Of a DNA stretch of 64,000 nt, positions 37,062 through 48,818 are shown in pieces. The stretch is from assembly GCA_963555705.1 (NCBI GenBank), contig OY743187.1:9190133-9254132 (forward strand), written 5' to 3'. How positions within the stretch are numbered: position 1 is the first letter of the stretch; the number at the start of each line of letters is the position of its first letter. Source of the stretch: Ligustrum vulgare (lineage: Eukaryota > Streptophyta > Magnoliopsida > Lamiales > Oleaceae). The notes under the pieces were generated by a model. It ran no database searches. It saw only the letters and a program-made list of their open reading frames with translations, and had not been told where the DNA came from. The position numbers and the translations under genes are program-made.

Positions 37062-38429
37062 TACATGTCCATATTGCTTGTTTGCCTCTTAATGGGTATA
37101 ATAAGATTCAATTAAAGAGGATCATAAAGGTGCCAATTTGCAGACCCTTTCGAGTGATTTTTTTTTTTTTTTAATATAATTTTGTAAGCTGTAAAATCGT
37201 AATTCTGTCTTTCAAGAAGGAATCATTTTAAATTTAAGTATGATTTGAATTGCTTATACAGATTCAGATACATAAGTTTTAAGCCAAAGTTACGATTATG
37301 ATAACATTATTCTCTGTTTTCTGGTTAGCTGTTTTGCAATTTAGCTTCGTAATTGTGCTGCCAAGGCTACGTGCCTCTGCTGCATATTAGGCTGAAGCTG
37401 GTTTGTTATGATTCTAAGATGACTGGTTAAGAGAGACATTGAAGGGTGCTTATCTGAGTTTCAGATAAGATGAATGTGAAATTTTAGAACTTGGAAATTT
37501 TGGTGAAGAAGGTCTGATTTTAGACACATACGGTTTGTAATTTTTCATAAAATGCACAAACCGATATTTGGATGTGCTAAATTTTAGGGTGGGGATCTAA
37601 GTTTATGAAAATGTTAACTGTCAAATTCTAGTACCGTCTCTCTTTTCATAAAATTCGCAGAATAATATTTGGATTGCGCAATATGCTAAAGTTTCTCTAT
37701 ATAAGTTTGCCGTTAGGACAAAAAGGAAAAACAAAAGTAAAGCATTTTCAGTAAAATGTCTTGACTTGATTAACCTTGCATATGTAATTTACACTGAACT
37801 TTGAATGAAGCTTGACTGGAAAATATAAAATTAAGTACAAGCACGGTGAATCTTCTACCAATATTGTAAAATAGTCATCTAAAACAGCAAATCTTAAAAA
37901 TAAAAGAAAATGAACTTGCAAGATCTGATTATGCTTTTTGTGAAGGAGATTGTTTAGAGAGAGTATCGGATTGTAAACTTTTTGGTGATTTTATGGTGTG
38001 TATATTTTCCTTTAAATTCTGCAGGGTGATGATATGGAGCATTAGATTGAAGTGTTCAAGTGGCAGACTGATTTACAGGCATGGCATGGAGTCATGGACA
38101 GTCACCTTGGTTCAAACTGACTTATTGCTCGGTGACCTTAACATCTCTATCCTTTTTTTTTTTGTAGCATCAATTGATCACTTATGTATTTCCTTTGTTA
38201 ATCTTGCATGCGACATATTTATCAAGCTGTTCGATGCTTGTCTCATTTTTTTCTCCCATGTGCGTTTTTGCAGTTTGACATTGGATCATGTACTGATTTT
38301 ACTTGAGAATCTTTGTAGGAGTAGTATTTTTGCATTAAACGCCATGTTTGATGGTTTTTGTTAAGCAATCCATGGTTTTCGTCTATATAGTTTCTTACCT
38401 TCTTTCTCGGCTCTCTCTATCGCTTTTCA
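37062..38429. other. No gene recognised
   Basis: A reading frame at 37,993-38,364 has no recognisable domain and T-rich interruptions. A transcribed non-coding region or UTR is possible but cannot be shown. Confidence 0.4.
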
Positions 38430-39000
38430 TCCCCATCCCAACGCCCCACCACTTTTTTCTTGATCGATAGCTTCTTTAGATCACAGCACTCTACTCATCT
38501 ATTTGGTGCATTATTGATGGTCCATACATTTGATCTTTAAAACGTCCATATTTCCTATTGAAAGGACTTCTATACTACATTTTGCTATTGAAGGCTAATG
38601 GTGCCAATGAATCTATGTAGAACCTTTTTCCATTTCTTTCCCAACGCCCCACCACTTATATTCTTGTTCGAGAGTTTCTTTAGCTGACGGCACTTTCTCT
38701 CTCTCTTTTGGTGCATTATTGATGGTCTGGAATCCATACACTTTATCTATACTATCATTTTGCCTCCCTCCCCAACGTGCCACCACTTTTTTTTTTTTAT
38801 TTACATTTGACGGTAAAATGGTAATTTTTTTCTATCGAATAGATTTCTATACAATTATTTGCGATTGAATATTAACTGTGACGATGAATCTATGTAGAAC
38901 TTTTTGTCGTCTCCTTTCCAATGCCCCACGACCTTTTCCTGTTCGAGAGTCTCCTTAGCTCGCGGTACTCTACCTATCTATTTTGATTCATTATTCATGG
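38430..39000. repeat. Three diverged ~200-260-bp tandem units
   Basis: A block CCCAACGCCCCACCACTT recurs at ~38,437 and ~38,640, with CCCAACGTGCCACCACTT at ~38,771 and CCAATGCCCCACGACC at ~38,918. Companion blocks recur in order: GTTCGAGAGTTTCTTTAGC-like, TGGTGCATTATTGATGGTC, TGAATCTATGTAGAAC. The order shows repeated duplication of a compound unit rather than chance. Confidence 0.7.
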
Positions 39001-40828
39001 CGTTGAAGGATGCAAAGGCAGAAGTGACAAAAAGTCATGTGTCATGAATGTCACCACACAATATTGTATTTTTATTTGTGGCAGCAAAATTTAAACAATG
39101 ACCATGTTTGGGATAAATTTCATATGTGGTCATTATTGAACTTTCATTTGACTTGATCGAATACTAATTTTCAATTAAGCCATTGTTTGTTTCAAATTAA
39201 AATCTGATTTTAATCTGAAGTCAAAGTCAACAATCAATTTTAAGCACACACCTTTTTAATCACACATCTCACCAACTTTTATAAAATTTATTAAAATTTG
39301 ATTTTAATCTATTTTAAACAATGGCCAAGTGTCATTTTTCACCGTTTCATCATCTGTCTTAACTCAAATCGATAAAATTTATTTAGAGCTTGTTTGGTAA
39401 TGGAAAAAAATGGTTTTTAGGAAATGTCATAGTTGAAAAGTATGAAAAATGGTAAATTTCATAAAAAATTATGGTTGAAAATGAGTTTAAAAAAAATGCA
39501 AAAATAATCGCATTAATTGATAACGATACAACAATCTATTTTATGTGACTTTATAGAAGTGCAAAAATAATTTATTTTTTTATGTCTTTTAACCTTTTAA
39601 TATGAAAATATTAACTTTTACAATAAGTTATTTTTCATAATTTTGGGACGATAGGTGACAGAACGATAGGTGACAGATATATGGCATAAAGATGAAATAT
39701 GTAGTTACGTAATTGAGATAAACTAAAATTGAATGATCCAATTAATATTTCTCTATCTATAAGTTCATCTGAAACTTATCCTATTTATTATAATCCTATT
39801 TATTAGTCACATGTAAAATGTTATCGAATATTAAATAGACTTACCATTTAAAATCATCTTGACTGCTATTAAGACTACTAATAGTCTAATTCTAAGAGCT
39901 TGTTTGGTAAAAGTAAAATTTTTACCGCAACTTTTCAAATTTAATCACAATCATTCATTCTTAGTCAAACTCGTCATTTTTTTACTTTTCAAATAGTTTA
40001 AAACCACACATCCATTAAAAAATCAAAAAAACTATAAAAATCAAAACTTTTCACATCTAAGTAACATTATTCAATGAGGAATCCTTTTTAATGTCTTAAT
40101 TACTGTCTCCCTGTCAAGAGATTATGCCTTAATTATTCTCTGCCTGAATTTGCACGTAATTATCAGTTACATTAGCGCCCCAGTTTTAATTTGTCATAAG
40201 GATGAAAGACTAGAAATATGAACCCAAGTTTTAAAGCGTCGTGATTTGAATGGATGATCGGCTGACTAAAATACATCTGGAGAATATGTTAAAATCTTGA
40301 AAAGGATAATTTCATTTTCTGGGCTCACAGAAACACCTGGTTTGATTTCTTCACGTGATTGAAACGTCAGTCTCTCCATTTTCTTCGTACCAAGTTTTCT
40401 CATCATTTTCTTGGCTTTTACTTTCTCTTTCCCTCTCAGAATTTGAGCGAAATTTGAGGGGGACTATCTTGGAAAATTAGAATAGAAGGTCACATCATTT
40501 TCCAAGAAAATTGAAAATCCATAGAATGTATTGAAACCAAAGACTGTTTTGTTTATAAATTTTGTTGGGTTCTTATTCAGAGTTGTCTCATATTTTCCTG
40601 TAAAAGGGTTGGTGAAGAAGAAAAGAGTATATTTAAAAGAAACGATGTGTGGTTATTATAAGGTCATTTCCCCAAAAGTCAAACAATAGTACTGGAAATA
40701 GGATCCCTTTAGTTTCTCCCTTCCTCTTCTTAATTTTCTCCGTGGTTTTTTCTCCTTCTTCAGGGATTCCTGTCTAGGAGAGAGAACCAGTGAAAACTCT
40801 CTCTCCTCTATCGGTTTGAAGAATCGTA
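39001..40828. other. Spacer and DUF789 promoter/5' leader
   Basis: A small MITE-like inverted repeat lies at 39,179-39,325. The phrase AGAGCTTGTTTGGTAA occurs twice in direct orientation near 39,387 and 39,896. The last ~150 bp, CT-rich, probably include the DUF789 5' leader. No coding region. Confidence 0.4.
39179..39325. mobile_element. Small MITE candidate
   Basis: Inverted ends GCCATTGTTTGTTTCAAATT (left) and GCCATTGTTTAAAATAGATT (right, inverted), both followed by AAAATC. 147 bp. No certain target duplication. Confidence 0.5.
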
Positions 40829-42736
40829 ATGTTGATGATTGTTGACAAGGTTTCAATGTACACCAACCTTGAACGCCTTTTGGATTGTGTAACTCCTGTT
40901 GTTCCTTCCCGTTTGCTGCCCAAAGTATGTTCTTTCTTAAAATAGAATTTAACGATCTGATTCTATCCACGTTGATTGAGGAAGGCATGCTTTGTTGATA
41001 TTTTGCCCCTTTTCGTTGTTTGATGATTTTGTGAACAGAATGACATGATGAATCTGAATAGTTTATGGCATCAATGGGATAGAGAAAACTTGGATTATTT
41101 TACATTGAGTGATCTCTGGAATTGTTATGATGAATGGAGTGCTTATGGGGCTGGAGTTCCAGTTACTCTTGATGATGGCCAAAATTTAATGCAGTATTTT
41201 GTGCCTTCTCTCTCTGCTATTCAAATCTTCACCAGCAATTCTTCTGTCAACTTTGTAAGGTAATCTAACGGCGATCACATTTTTTCGATTGGAGTTCAAT
41301 CTTAAGACGAAGAGAAAGTCGTCTATGTTGATTATTATTTTACATTAGCAATTAGTATTTGATGTCAATTTGGTAAAGTTCTGCTCTTATATGCGAATTG
41401 CGAAATAATAATTTATTTGGATTGATGATGAGAAATAGGGAAGAGACTGACTCCACAAGTGAAACAAGGGATTTCTGTAGTGATTCATTTAGTGACGAGA
41501 GTGACAGCGAAAAGCACTCGAGATGGGATGGGTCGTCTGAGGAAGGATTATTCGAGCAGGATAACTTGTGGCATCCCAATGATAGATTGGGTAATCCTTA
41601 CTTTCAGTACTTTGAGAGAAATCCTCCTTATGGAAGAGTTCCTCTAATGGACAAGGTAATTTCACTTTCTAGTTCACGTTTACGGTTCTAAATCTTGATT
41701 TTTTTTTCTTTTCATTCTATTCGGTAATAGTGTAACAATTATAAATTGTTTTATTTATGTTTCCAGGTAAAATGTGTTGTTGACAAGTGGAGAGAGAAAA
41801 TGTGTATGGTTAAAAAGTGGTTTGAAAAAATTGTGTTGTTTATAAATTAGTTTTTGTGGTCTTGTTAAAGAACAGATATGTAAAAGAGAAAGCAAATCAT
41901 TATTGATATGATGGACTCAATTTGATATTTTTCTTCATAGGCAGGTGGCTTTGTAAATGAGTAAACTCACTTCTTTTTATGCGATTTTTCGTGAAATTGA
42001 TAATCTTGTTCATCTTATAAGAAAAATGTGATTCATTGTGATTTGTGAAGCATGATGTTTGGTATATTTTCATATATTTGGCTCCTTGAACAGATCAATA
42101 GCTTAGCTCAAAAATACCCGGGATTGTTGTCACTAAGAAGTGTAGATCTTTCACCTGCTAGTTGGATGTCTGTTGCTTGGTTCGTCTCTATTTTTTTTTT
42201 TTTTTCGATTACATTTTTAACCATAATAATGGAATACGGTACGTATAATTTATCGATGTGAATGACATTCAGGTACCCGATTTATCACATTCCAAAGGGT
42301 AGAACCATTAAAGACTTGTACACAGGCTTTCTCACATACCACACCATTTCTTCTTCTTTTCAAGGTATGCACTTGGTTCAAATGAATTCTGACTTGTTGG
42401 TATTTGACATCATTTTACGACGAGTGTCAATTATGATTCACAGATATGGACCTTGAGGACGACCCCGAGAGTGCTGAAAGTAAAAGAAAGGAAGGAGAAA
42501 GCATCTCTCTCCCTCCATTTGGTATGGCCACTTATAAAATGCAAGGCGATGTATGGGTCTCGACCAAGAATGGCGGGGATCAAGAGAGGCTGGTCTCTCT
42601 TTTAAGCGTCGCGGATTCGTGGCTAAAGCAGTTAAGGGTTCAACACCATGACTTCAACTACTTTAAGGGATTTGGTTCCGGTAAGACCAGAACCAACGAT
42701 ATTTTTTCAAACTACACGATACGGACCAAATATTAG
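40829..42736 (+). CDS. DUF789 family protein (6 exons)
   Basis: Plant-specific protein of unknown biochemical function (Pfam PF05623). Exons: 40829-40924, 41039-41259, 41439-41655, 42094-42179, 42273-42364, 42444-42736; all introns GT-AG, joined length 1,005 nt, 334 residues in frame. Family hallmarks: an N-terminal NLERLLDCVTPVVPS block, DLWNCYDEWSAYGAGVPV early in exon 2, the acidic Ser-rich insert of exon 3 (SDSFSDESDSE), a W-rich core (LSPASWMSVAWYPIYHIP across the exon 4/5 join), and a C-terminal half with LPPFGMATYKMQG and VADSWLKQL. No signal peptide or membrane segment. The start ATG at 40829 is the first in frame with the conserved block; an alternative Met lies three codons in. The gene looks intact. 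I do not infer a function. Confidence 0.9.
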
Positions 42737-43730
42737 AATCCCTTTTTTTGGTTTTACGTGTTTGTGTCATTTGGAAGTACGAGAATTAGTGGCCTTGGCG
42801 TGGGATGATCGTATGGCTCTTTCTCTTTGTTTGATATTTTAGCATTAGGATCTGATCTGGTTGCTCAATGACTTCATTCTGGTTTTAAGTTTTGCAAGCG
42901 ATCGATGTTTGATTTACGGGGAAGTGAAGGAAGAGAAATACAGAAGGAGAGACGCGTCTGCGCCTTTGTAACTTGAACTAATTCAATGTATGTAGAGGAG
43001 AGCTATGCTTGTAGCCCTTGCACATCTTTTTTGTTCCGTAACATACATGAGCTCAAATATACAAGTACGGTGAAAGTTGAAAGTACATTACATATTTTGA
43101 AAGAGCCCTTTATTTTCCAATGTTTAGAAAATCGGACTGGACTGGCTAGTTCGACCGAAAAAACTTGGAACCGGCCGGAAAATCGGTTCGGTTCGCCTTG
43201 AAAACCGGCCAGTTCAACTGGGGAATCGACAGGTTTTTAAACTTTTTTTCTTCTTCATATAGTTGTTTTAAGTTATTTGTGTGTATAATTTTATTTTCTA
43301 AATGAGTAAATATTATTTTATTTGTAAAATAACTTTTTTTTAGAAATTTTTGTGATTTTTGAAATTTTTTTTTTGTATTTTAATTGAAATCGGTTCGATT
43401 CTGTCGGATCTTTTGACCCTTGACCCATTGCCTTTTTCGGTTCGAACCGGTTTTCGATATTCTAAAAACTGTTATTTTCTTTTGAATAATGCTGGTTGTA
43501 CATAATGAAGTTACATAATGATTTTAAACTATAAATAAATAAAAAAAAGTGGAGATTTTTTTTTTTGGAACAAATTTTGATCCAATCACTTCACATCACA
43601 TGCACATGCGACTATGTACATGTAGCAAAATCATTTTTTTAATACATAAGTGAAAATGCAAATTAAAATAATGTATTTCAGAAAATAAATCTACTTAAAA
43701 GAAAGTTTACATTACAAGGTTGAAAGTGAT
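42737..43730. other. DUF789 3' region and spacer
   Basis: Probable 3' UTR followed by AT-rich spacer. Positions 43,130-43,455 hold paired CCGGTT/AACCGG-type strings, such as TCGGTTCGGTTCG and GGTTCGAACCGG, suggesting an eroded TIR element. No gene. Confidence 0.4.
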
Positions 43731-44150
43731 GGCAACGGGGCGGATCATTGCCAATCCAAATTCACCCTGTGGGGTTCTGGATCGGATCAAACGGTAAAAA
43801 ATTCGGATCGGGTCGGGTTTGGATAGATCAAAACAAAATTTAAGAATTTTTCGTTAACAATAAATAAGTCAATACATTCATAAAACAACTAATATAATAT
43901 CAAATTCATACAACAAAATAATACATATATAGAGAATTAGAGATTTTTTGTCAAATTCAATAAAAGATTATATATTTTAGATTTAATAATTAGATTTTTT
44001 AAAAAGTTTTTTAATTTTTTAAAAAATAAACCAGATCGCGGATCAGATCGGATCACCCCTGATCCAAATCCAATTCATCGATCCATGAATTGGGATTTTA
44101 CGGATCGGATCGAATCTTCAGATCAACTGATTGAATCAGAATTTTTTGCC
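43731..44150. mobile_element. MITE candidate with GGCAAC/TTTTGCC ends
   Basis: Left end GGCAACGGGGCGGATC, right end inverted GGCAAAAAATTCTG. The interior has inverted GGATCGGATC and GATCCAAATC strings. The left end matches the inverted right end of the MITE nested at 14,927-15,278, suggesting one family. Confidence 0.5.
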
Positions 44151-45391
44151 ATATATACAAGGTTCATTGTCAAATTCACATGAATGGTTACTATTTGCAA
44201 TTTCTAAGACAAGATGGAAACTGGGGTTGGCCGGTATTGTCTCTTAATAAATGACTTGATTCATGTTACTTGTACAAATAATTCTTATAGAAAGGTTGAC
44301 ATATTAATACTTGACATGAATCTGTTAGTTTAAGTATAACATCATCTCTACAATCAACAATCACAGAAAAGAAGGAGATCACATTTAACCTATTTTTCGT
44401 GGGATATTGCACACTCTTCACATGCCATAAATATCTTTAACTTGTTTTCTAGGACATATGATTTTGTAAGATTTCATTCTCAATTCGACATTGATTTCCG
44501 AATTTTTTGTGTCAACTCTTTAATATACACCATTTCTCTTCGAAATATTTTTCATACTCATTTCAATCATACGTTCATACAATAAAATATTATACTTGTA
44601 AATTCAAAAATTTTCTTTACTTTTTTAAACACATGACATATTCTCCAAAAAAAATTACTATTCAAAACATCATTTTTTCCAATTTCTCTTTAAAATGGCC
44701 ATTAAACGGGCTAAATTCTCTATTTCTTTTTGCTCAAACTTTATATCATCTAAAATATATTATTCTTGTTAAACTCACAAGATGAGAGTTCTTAGTCCAT
44801 TTAGATATCCTAAGCTTTACCATATTTATCCAAATGGTTGTGCTATATGTAATGTAATTACGTATATATTAGTGTATATACACATACTGTGTTGATATAT
44901 GGTTGAGTAAGAATTTCTTTAATTAAATAAAAAAAATTCTTCACTCTCTTTTTGAACCCTTATCTATCTGTAAAAATTTTTGTAATCCCTTATCTATAAG
45001 TAGCATTATTCTTATTTAAATGACATTTAAGGAAAAATTTCATATTGGATAAGGAATCGATCACAATTCAGTGCTACTCCATCCAAGTGGTTAAATATTA
45101 AAATCTATCCTCCCATGACTTGAAGCAAGTTGCATTTTGAATTTTTAGCACAGCCAACATAGTTTGCTACTTTAGAATTGGTCCACAGTAGACAAAATCT
45201 CATTGCTAATTATACCAAAAAAACAATGTCATATTGATCACAGAGTGCAACCAATAAACCATATTGAAACATGAAACCACAGTATTAAACACAAAAGCAC
45301 ATTTGTCCAACTACCAACAATCAGTCTCTCTACACTGAACATGCCATTCAAGTTTTTGTCTTACATATGTTGGAAAGTTGTATGCGACTCT
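44151..45391. other. No gene recognised
   Basis: AT-rich spacer; the only longer frame (44,507-44,785) is low-complexity and unsupported. Confidence 0.4.
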
Positions 45392-45930
45392 CTTTTTTTG
45401 ATCGTAAATGTAAAAATTTATAGATCAAATGGGTTACAAAATCTCCGGACATACCCGAGAAAAGACATGGCACTATAGCCAAAATTAGCCTATGGAGCTA
45501 TATAAAACTTGGACACAGCCAAACGAGAGAACATACATACAAACACGGGCATACCCGTAAAAACAACAAAAACACCGACCCTGTAGTTAATTTAATTACA
45601 AATACCTCCGGGCATACCCGGGCAATTAATGAAAGGCTACAAGTCAATCAAAAGATAAAAAATCAAATATCCGCCACAAGAGATTCAAAAAGATCCAAAA
45701 CATGAGGATACAAATCAAAAATTGATTTGTATACATGTGTTTTGATTCTACGAACTATGCTGTCTTTACAAATCAAAAATTGATTCAATTTAAGTGGTGA
45801 TACATGTATTGCTTTCTCGAACGCGGATAGACATGATGTAACTAGGGGTAGTTCTATGAGCGGGGTCAAGATTGATTTGCATTCAAATTTTATGATCACC
45901 TTGGCTCTTTGGCTTGTGGGCCTCATAGGC
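45392..45930 (-). mobile_element. Candidate LINE 3' end
   Basis: On the minus strand the segment ends TTTTTACATTTACGATC followed by a short A-run, a terminus I associate with plant L1-type LINEs. It is preceded by a U-rich 3' UTR-like stretch with repeated GGGCATACCCG-type strings. A frame at 45,663-45,926 (-) could be decayed ORF2 C-terminus but shows no recognisable domain. The 5' part is missing, as is usual for truncated LINE copies. Confidence 0.35.
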
Positions 45931-46219
45931 CATCCATGCTAAGCCGCCTCGTGTTTTTTTAGTGGTAGTTACAGCTTACCATATTTTTAAAATTAACAAT
46001 TCAAAAAATAAGACTCTATTCTCTTTATTGTTTTGAGCCCGCTTTGAGTTTTCGATTTCCGAAATTATCGAAAATGCGTTCACTTTGCCTATTTTCAGAA
46101 AATCTTTTTCTAAAAAAAAAAAAAAAATACAAAGAAAACTCAAAACGAGTTTATTGCGTTTTGAATATTTTGTGTTAAAAAGTCCAAAACAGCGTTTTGA
46201 ACTTTTTTTTGTTGTAAAT

Positions 46220-46475
46220 GTGACATACTTTTTTCGCTTGAAGTTCTTATGTTATTTTGCCATTATATATAGATCCATGTTAAAAAAATTTTTTTTTGTG
46301 TAAACGTGAGACACTTCTTTCACTTAAAGTTCTTATGTTTTTTATCATTATATATAGATTCATGTTAAGATTTATTTATTTATTTTTTATTTTTTTAAAA
46401 ATGTGAGACACTTCCTTCACTTGAAACTCTTATGTTATTTTGCCATTATATATAGAAGATCCATGTTAAGATTTT
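46220..46475. repeat. Three-unit tandem repeat (~85-125 bp)
   Basis: Blocks CACTTGAAACTCTTATGTTA, CCATTATATATAGATCC and CATGTTAAGATTT recur in order near 46,238, 46,320 and 46,418, separated by T-rich runs of different length. Confidence 0.75.
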
Positions 46476-47153
46476 ATTGGTATGGTGTTGGATTTTTGTT
46501 TAGCTGAAACAATATTAATGATGAATTTATTGACTTAGAGAACTAACTGATTTATTGACATTAAAATTAATGTAATTCAAAAAATCAATCATTTTTTACA
46601 TATAAAATATCACAAAATAAATATATCAGAAAATTACAAAGTAAACGCATTTTTCAGTTTTCTATTTTTTAAAATAATTTTTCAAAATCACAAAGAGAAC
46701 ATGTTTTCAGTAATCCCAAAATAAACAACCAAAATTCAAAATAAAATCCAAAACTCAAAATTTAAAATCGAAATACAAAGAGAACGGCCCCTAAGTTTCT
46801 AAATTTTTAATACATGAATCAGGTACTGATTCACTTTTAATAATAATATAACTTAATTACCTATACCCTACCTACCCAGCCAATCACCCCAATCCGTCAA
46901 TCACACCAAAACTGAGATGAAATACATGAAAATACCCTTAAAAACTTGTCAATTTTTGAAAATACCCTAACAATTTTATATCTTTTAAAAATAGCCTTAA
47001 AAAACTATAAACTACCACAAATATCCTTATATATATCATATTTCAACTAAACCCATTAAGATTTAGAAAAGTTACAACCTAGTCCTTTAAATTTTATTAA
47101 TTTTGTTTATGATTTTATTTGATTTTTGTTCGCTCATAGTAGCACCCCTCACT
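46476..47153. other. Spacer left of the endogenous virus
   Basis: AT-rich, no gene. Where plant DNA ends and viral leader begins cannot be fixed by eye; I see no LTR or duplicated target. Confidence 0.4.
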
Positions 47154-47166
47154 TGGTATCAGAGCC
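47154..47166 (+). other. tRNA-Met primer binding site
   Basis: TGGTATCAGAGCC, complementary to the 3' end of initiator tRNA-Met, which primes minus-strand synthesis in caulimovirids. By convention this marks nucleotide 1 of the circular genome. Confidence 0.85.
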
Positions 47167-47248
47167 ATATGACAGATCTAAAAGATAAATATTATATGAC
47201 AAAAAATAAAAATGAATATATAATATATATACATTAAGATTTATAATT

Positions 47249-47428
47249 ATGCATACATTAATACTACCCGATAATTATAAAATAGAAATCTTAAACACTT
47301 TAAAAGATTTAGATAAAGATGTAAGAAGAGAAATATATGATCAAATAAATTTCGATATAATAAAAGAAGATTTTATCATAAATAAAATATTAGATTTAAT
47401 CCACAAAGATATACTAGAAGAGTTATAA
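47249..47428 (+). CDS. Small viral ORF a, 59 residues
   Basis: First ATG frame after the primer site; charged and Ile/Lys/Asp-rich, no recognised domain. It ends 11 bp before ORF b. Its place matches the small leader-proximal ORF of other caulimovirids, but no function can be given. Confidence 0.45.
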   Translation: MHTLILPDNYKIEILNTLKDLDKDVRREIYDQINFDIIKEDFIINKILDLIHKDILEEL

Positions 47429-47439
47429 AGATTATAGAA

Positions 47440-47865
47440 ATGGATTATCATACAGCGGATCCTCAATTAATTAGATATCTAGACATAGAAACAAATGAAA
47501 AATTAGATTTAATAGTAGAACAAAGAAGAAATTTAATGGACCAAATAAGAGAAGAAAGAAATATAAAACGACAAGAAAAATTAAGATTAAAATTATTGGA
47601 GAAAAAGAGAGAATATTTTGATAAAATTTTAAAACAATTACCAAAAATTCGAACGATTTTAGAAGACAAAGAAAAAACTAGAAAAGAAAAATATGATAAA
47701 ACAAACACATTGGAAGACTATCTAAAATATTATAGAATATATCATAGAAAATTAATGATTGGATCAATAGAAGAATATTGTGAATATCAAATAATGAGTT
47801 ATAAAGAAGCAAAATATGAAACAGAACTTATTCTAGAAATCGAACATATTAAAGGAATAAATTAA
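47440..47865 (+). CDS. Small viral ORF b, 141 residues, coiled-coil-like
   Basis: Open frame rich in Lys, Glu, Arg and Leu with heptad-like spacing around residues 17-90 (for example RLKLLEKKREYFDKIL). No recognised family. Its stop overlaps the start of the next ORF (TAATG at 47,863-47,867), the kind of coupling expected when ribosomes reinitiate on a polycistronic viral RNA. Confidence 0.6.
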   Translation: MDYHTADPQLIRYLDIETNEKLDLIVEQRRNLMDQIREERNIKRQEKLRLKLLEKKREYFDKILKQLPKIRTILEDKEKTRKEKYDKTNTLEDYLKYYRIYHRKLMIGSIEEYCEYQIMSYKEAKYETELILEIEHIKGIN

Positions 47866-48110
47866 TGACAGAATTTCCAGAAATAAAATTTGAAAAACAA
47901 ATAATAGAAAATATAAGACTTCCAGTTGGATCTTATCAAATAAAAGGAGCAAATACAACTATGTTTCAACCATTAAGCTCATGGGGAGAATCTGATGGAT
48001 TTCTCAACATGCAATTAAATTGGATAAGTGCATTTTTATGGCAAACATATAAAAACGTAAATTTACAAGATAAATTAGTTATCGAAGAATCACAACAATT
48101 AAATATATAG
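47865..48110 (+). CDS. Small viral ORF c, 81 residues
   Basis: Open frame starting in the TAATG overlap with ORF b and ending 3 bp before ORF d. Less charged than its neighbours, with a Trp-containing C-terminal half (LNWISAFLW). I do not recognise it; a vector-transmission or structural accessory role is possible from position only. Confidence 0.5.
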   Translation: MTEFPEIKFEKQIIENIRLPVGSYQIKGANTTMFQPLSSWGESDGFLNMQLNWISAFLWQTYKNVNLQDKLVIEESQQLNI

Positions 48111-48113
48111 GAC

Positions 48114-48434
48114 ATGAATATCAAAGAAAAATTACAAAATATTCAAAATAAACTAACAATACAATTTAAAGAATTAAAAGAAATGATAGGAGAAGTTAAA
48201 AATATAGATGAAGAAATCTTAAAAGAATTTCAAAGAAAATCAGGAGAATTAATTAATCAAGATAAAATTGGAATAATTATAGAAACAATAGATAGGTTAA
48301 ATGAAAAAATAAGAAAGAATGAAAATGAAAAAATCATATCAATAGAAGAAACAATCAAAAAACTAGAAATAAAAATAGATGAAATGTATGACAGACTATT
48401 TAATGTACAAAAAACTCAAAAACCAAAAGTATAA
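48114..48434 (+). CDS. Small viral ORF d, 106 residues, coiled coil
   Basis: Almost wholly predicted coiled coil, with Lys/Glu/Ile/Leu heptads over residues 1-95 (LTIQFKELKEMIGEVKNI; IEETIKKLEIKIDEM). This resembles virion-associated coiled-coil proteins of caulimovirids in size and character, but that is inference. The next ORF starts 1 bp after its stop. Confidence 0.55.
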   Translation: MNIKEKLQNIQNKLTIQFKELKEMIGEVKNIDEEILKEFQRKSGELINQDKIGIIIETIDRLNEKIRKNENEKIISIEETIKKLEIKIDEMYDRLFNVQKTQKPKV

Positions 48435-48435
48435 A

Positions 48436-48789
48436 ATGTTGATAAGTGAATATATTGAAGATCTAAAAATATTAATAAAAACATTAATAAGTAATGTACA
48501 AAAAGTAAAAAATGAATTAAAAGAAGTAAGAAATGATATAAATATACTAAAACTAGATATTAGAGAATTCAAAGAAAATAACAAAAGCAAAGATAAGAAA
48601 ATAGACAAAAAACTCATAGAAAAAGAAATAATTAGAATCGGAAAGAAGCATTTCGAACAAGAAAAAATTATGATAGAAGCAGGAAGTATGGATGATGAAT
48701 TTAGAAGAAACATATTACCAAAAATACTAGAGGAAGAATTAGAATTACAAAAATCTATAGAAAAAAACTTTAGGAAAATTAAAAGCTGA
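48436..48789 (+). CDS. Small viral ORF e, 117 residues, coiled coil
   Basis: The start is chosen at ATG 48436, directly behind the stop of ORF d; the frame is open further upstream but overlaps d. Lys/Glu-rich with heptads (LISNVQKVKNELKEVRNDI), ending 30 bp before the coat protein start. Two consecutive coiled-coil ORFs could be virion-associated or assembly proteins; no family match is recognised. Confidence 0.5.
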   Translation: MLISEYIEDLKILIKTLISNVQKVKNELKEVRNDINILKLDIREFKENNKSKDKKIDKKLIEKEIIRIGKKHFEQEKIMIEAGSMDDEFRRNILPKILEEELELQKSIEKNFRKIKS

Positions 48790-48818
48790 AGAAAAATTTG
48801 AAGAAGAACAAGACAAAA

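Noticed and set aside
37993..38364. 123-codon + strand ORF
   Set aside because: No domain and low-complexity T-rich stretches; no splice-consistent gene could be built around it.
47154..47166. Primer site as sign of a copia retrotransposon
   Set aside because: No LTR on either side; downstream genes include a movement protein and there is no integrase, which fits a caulimovirid instead.
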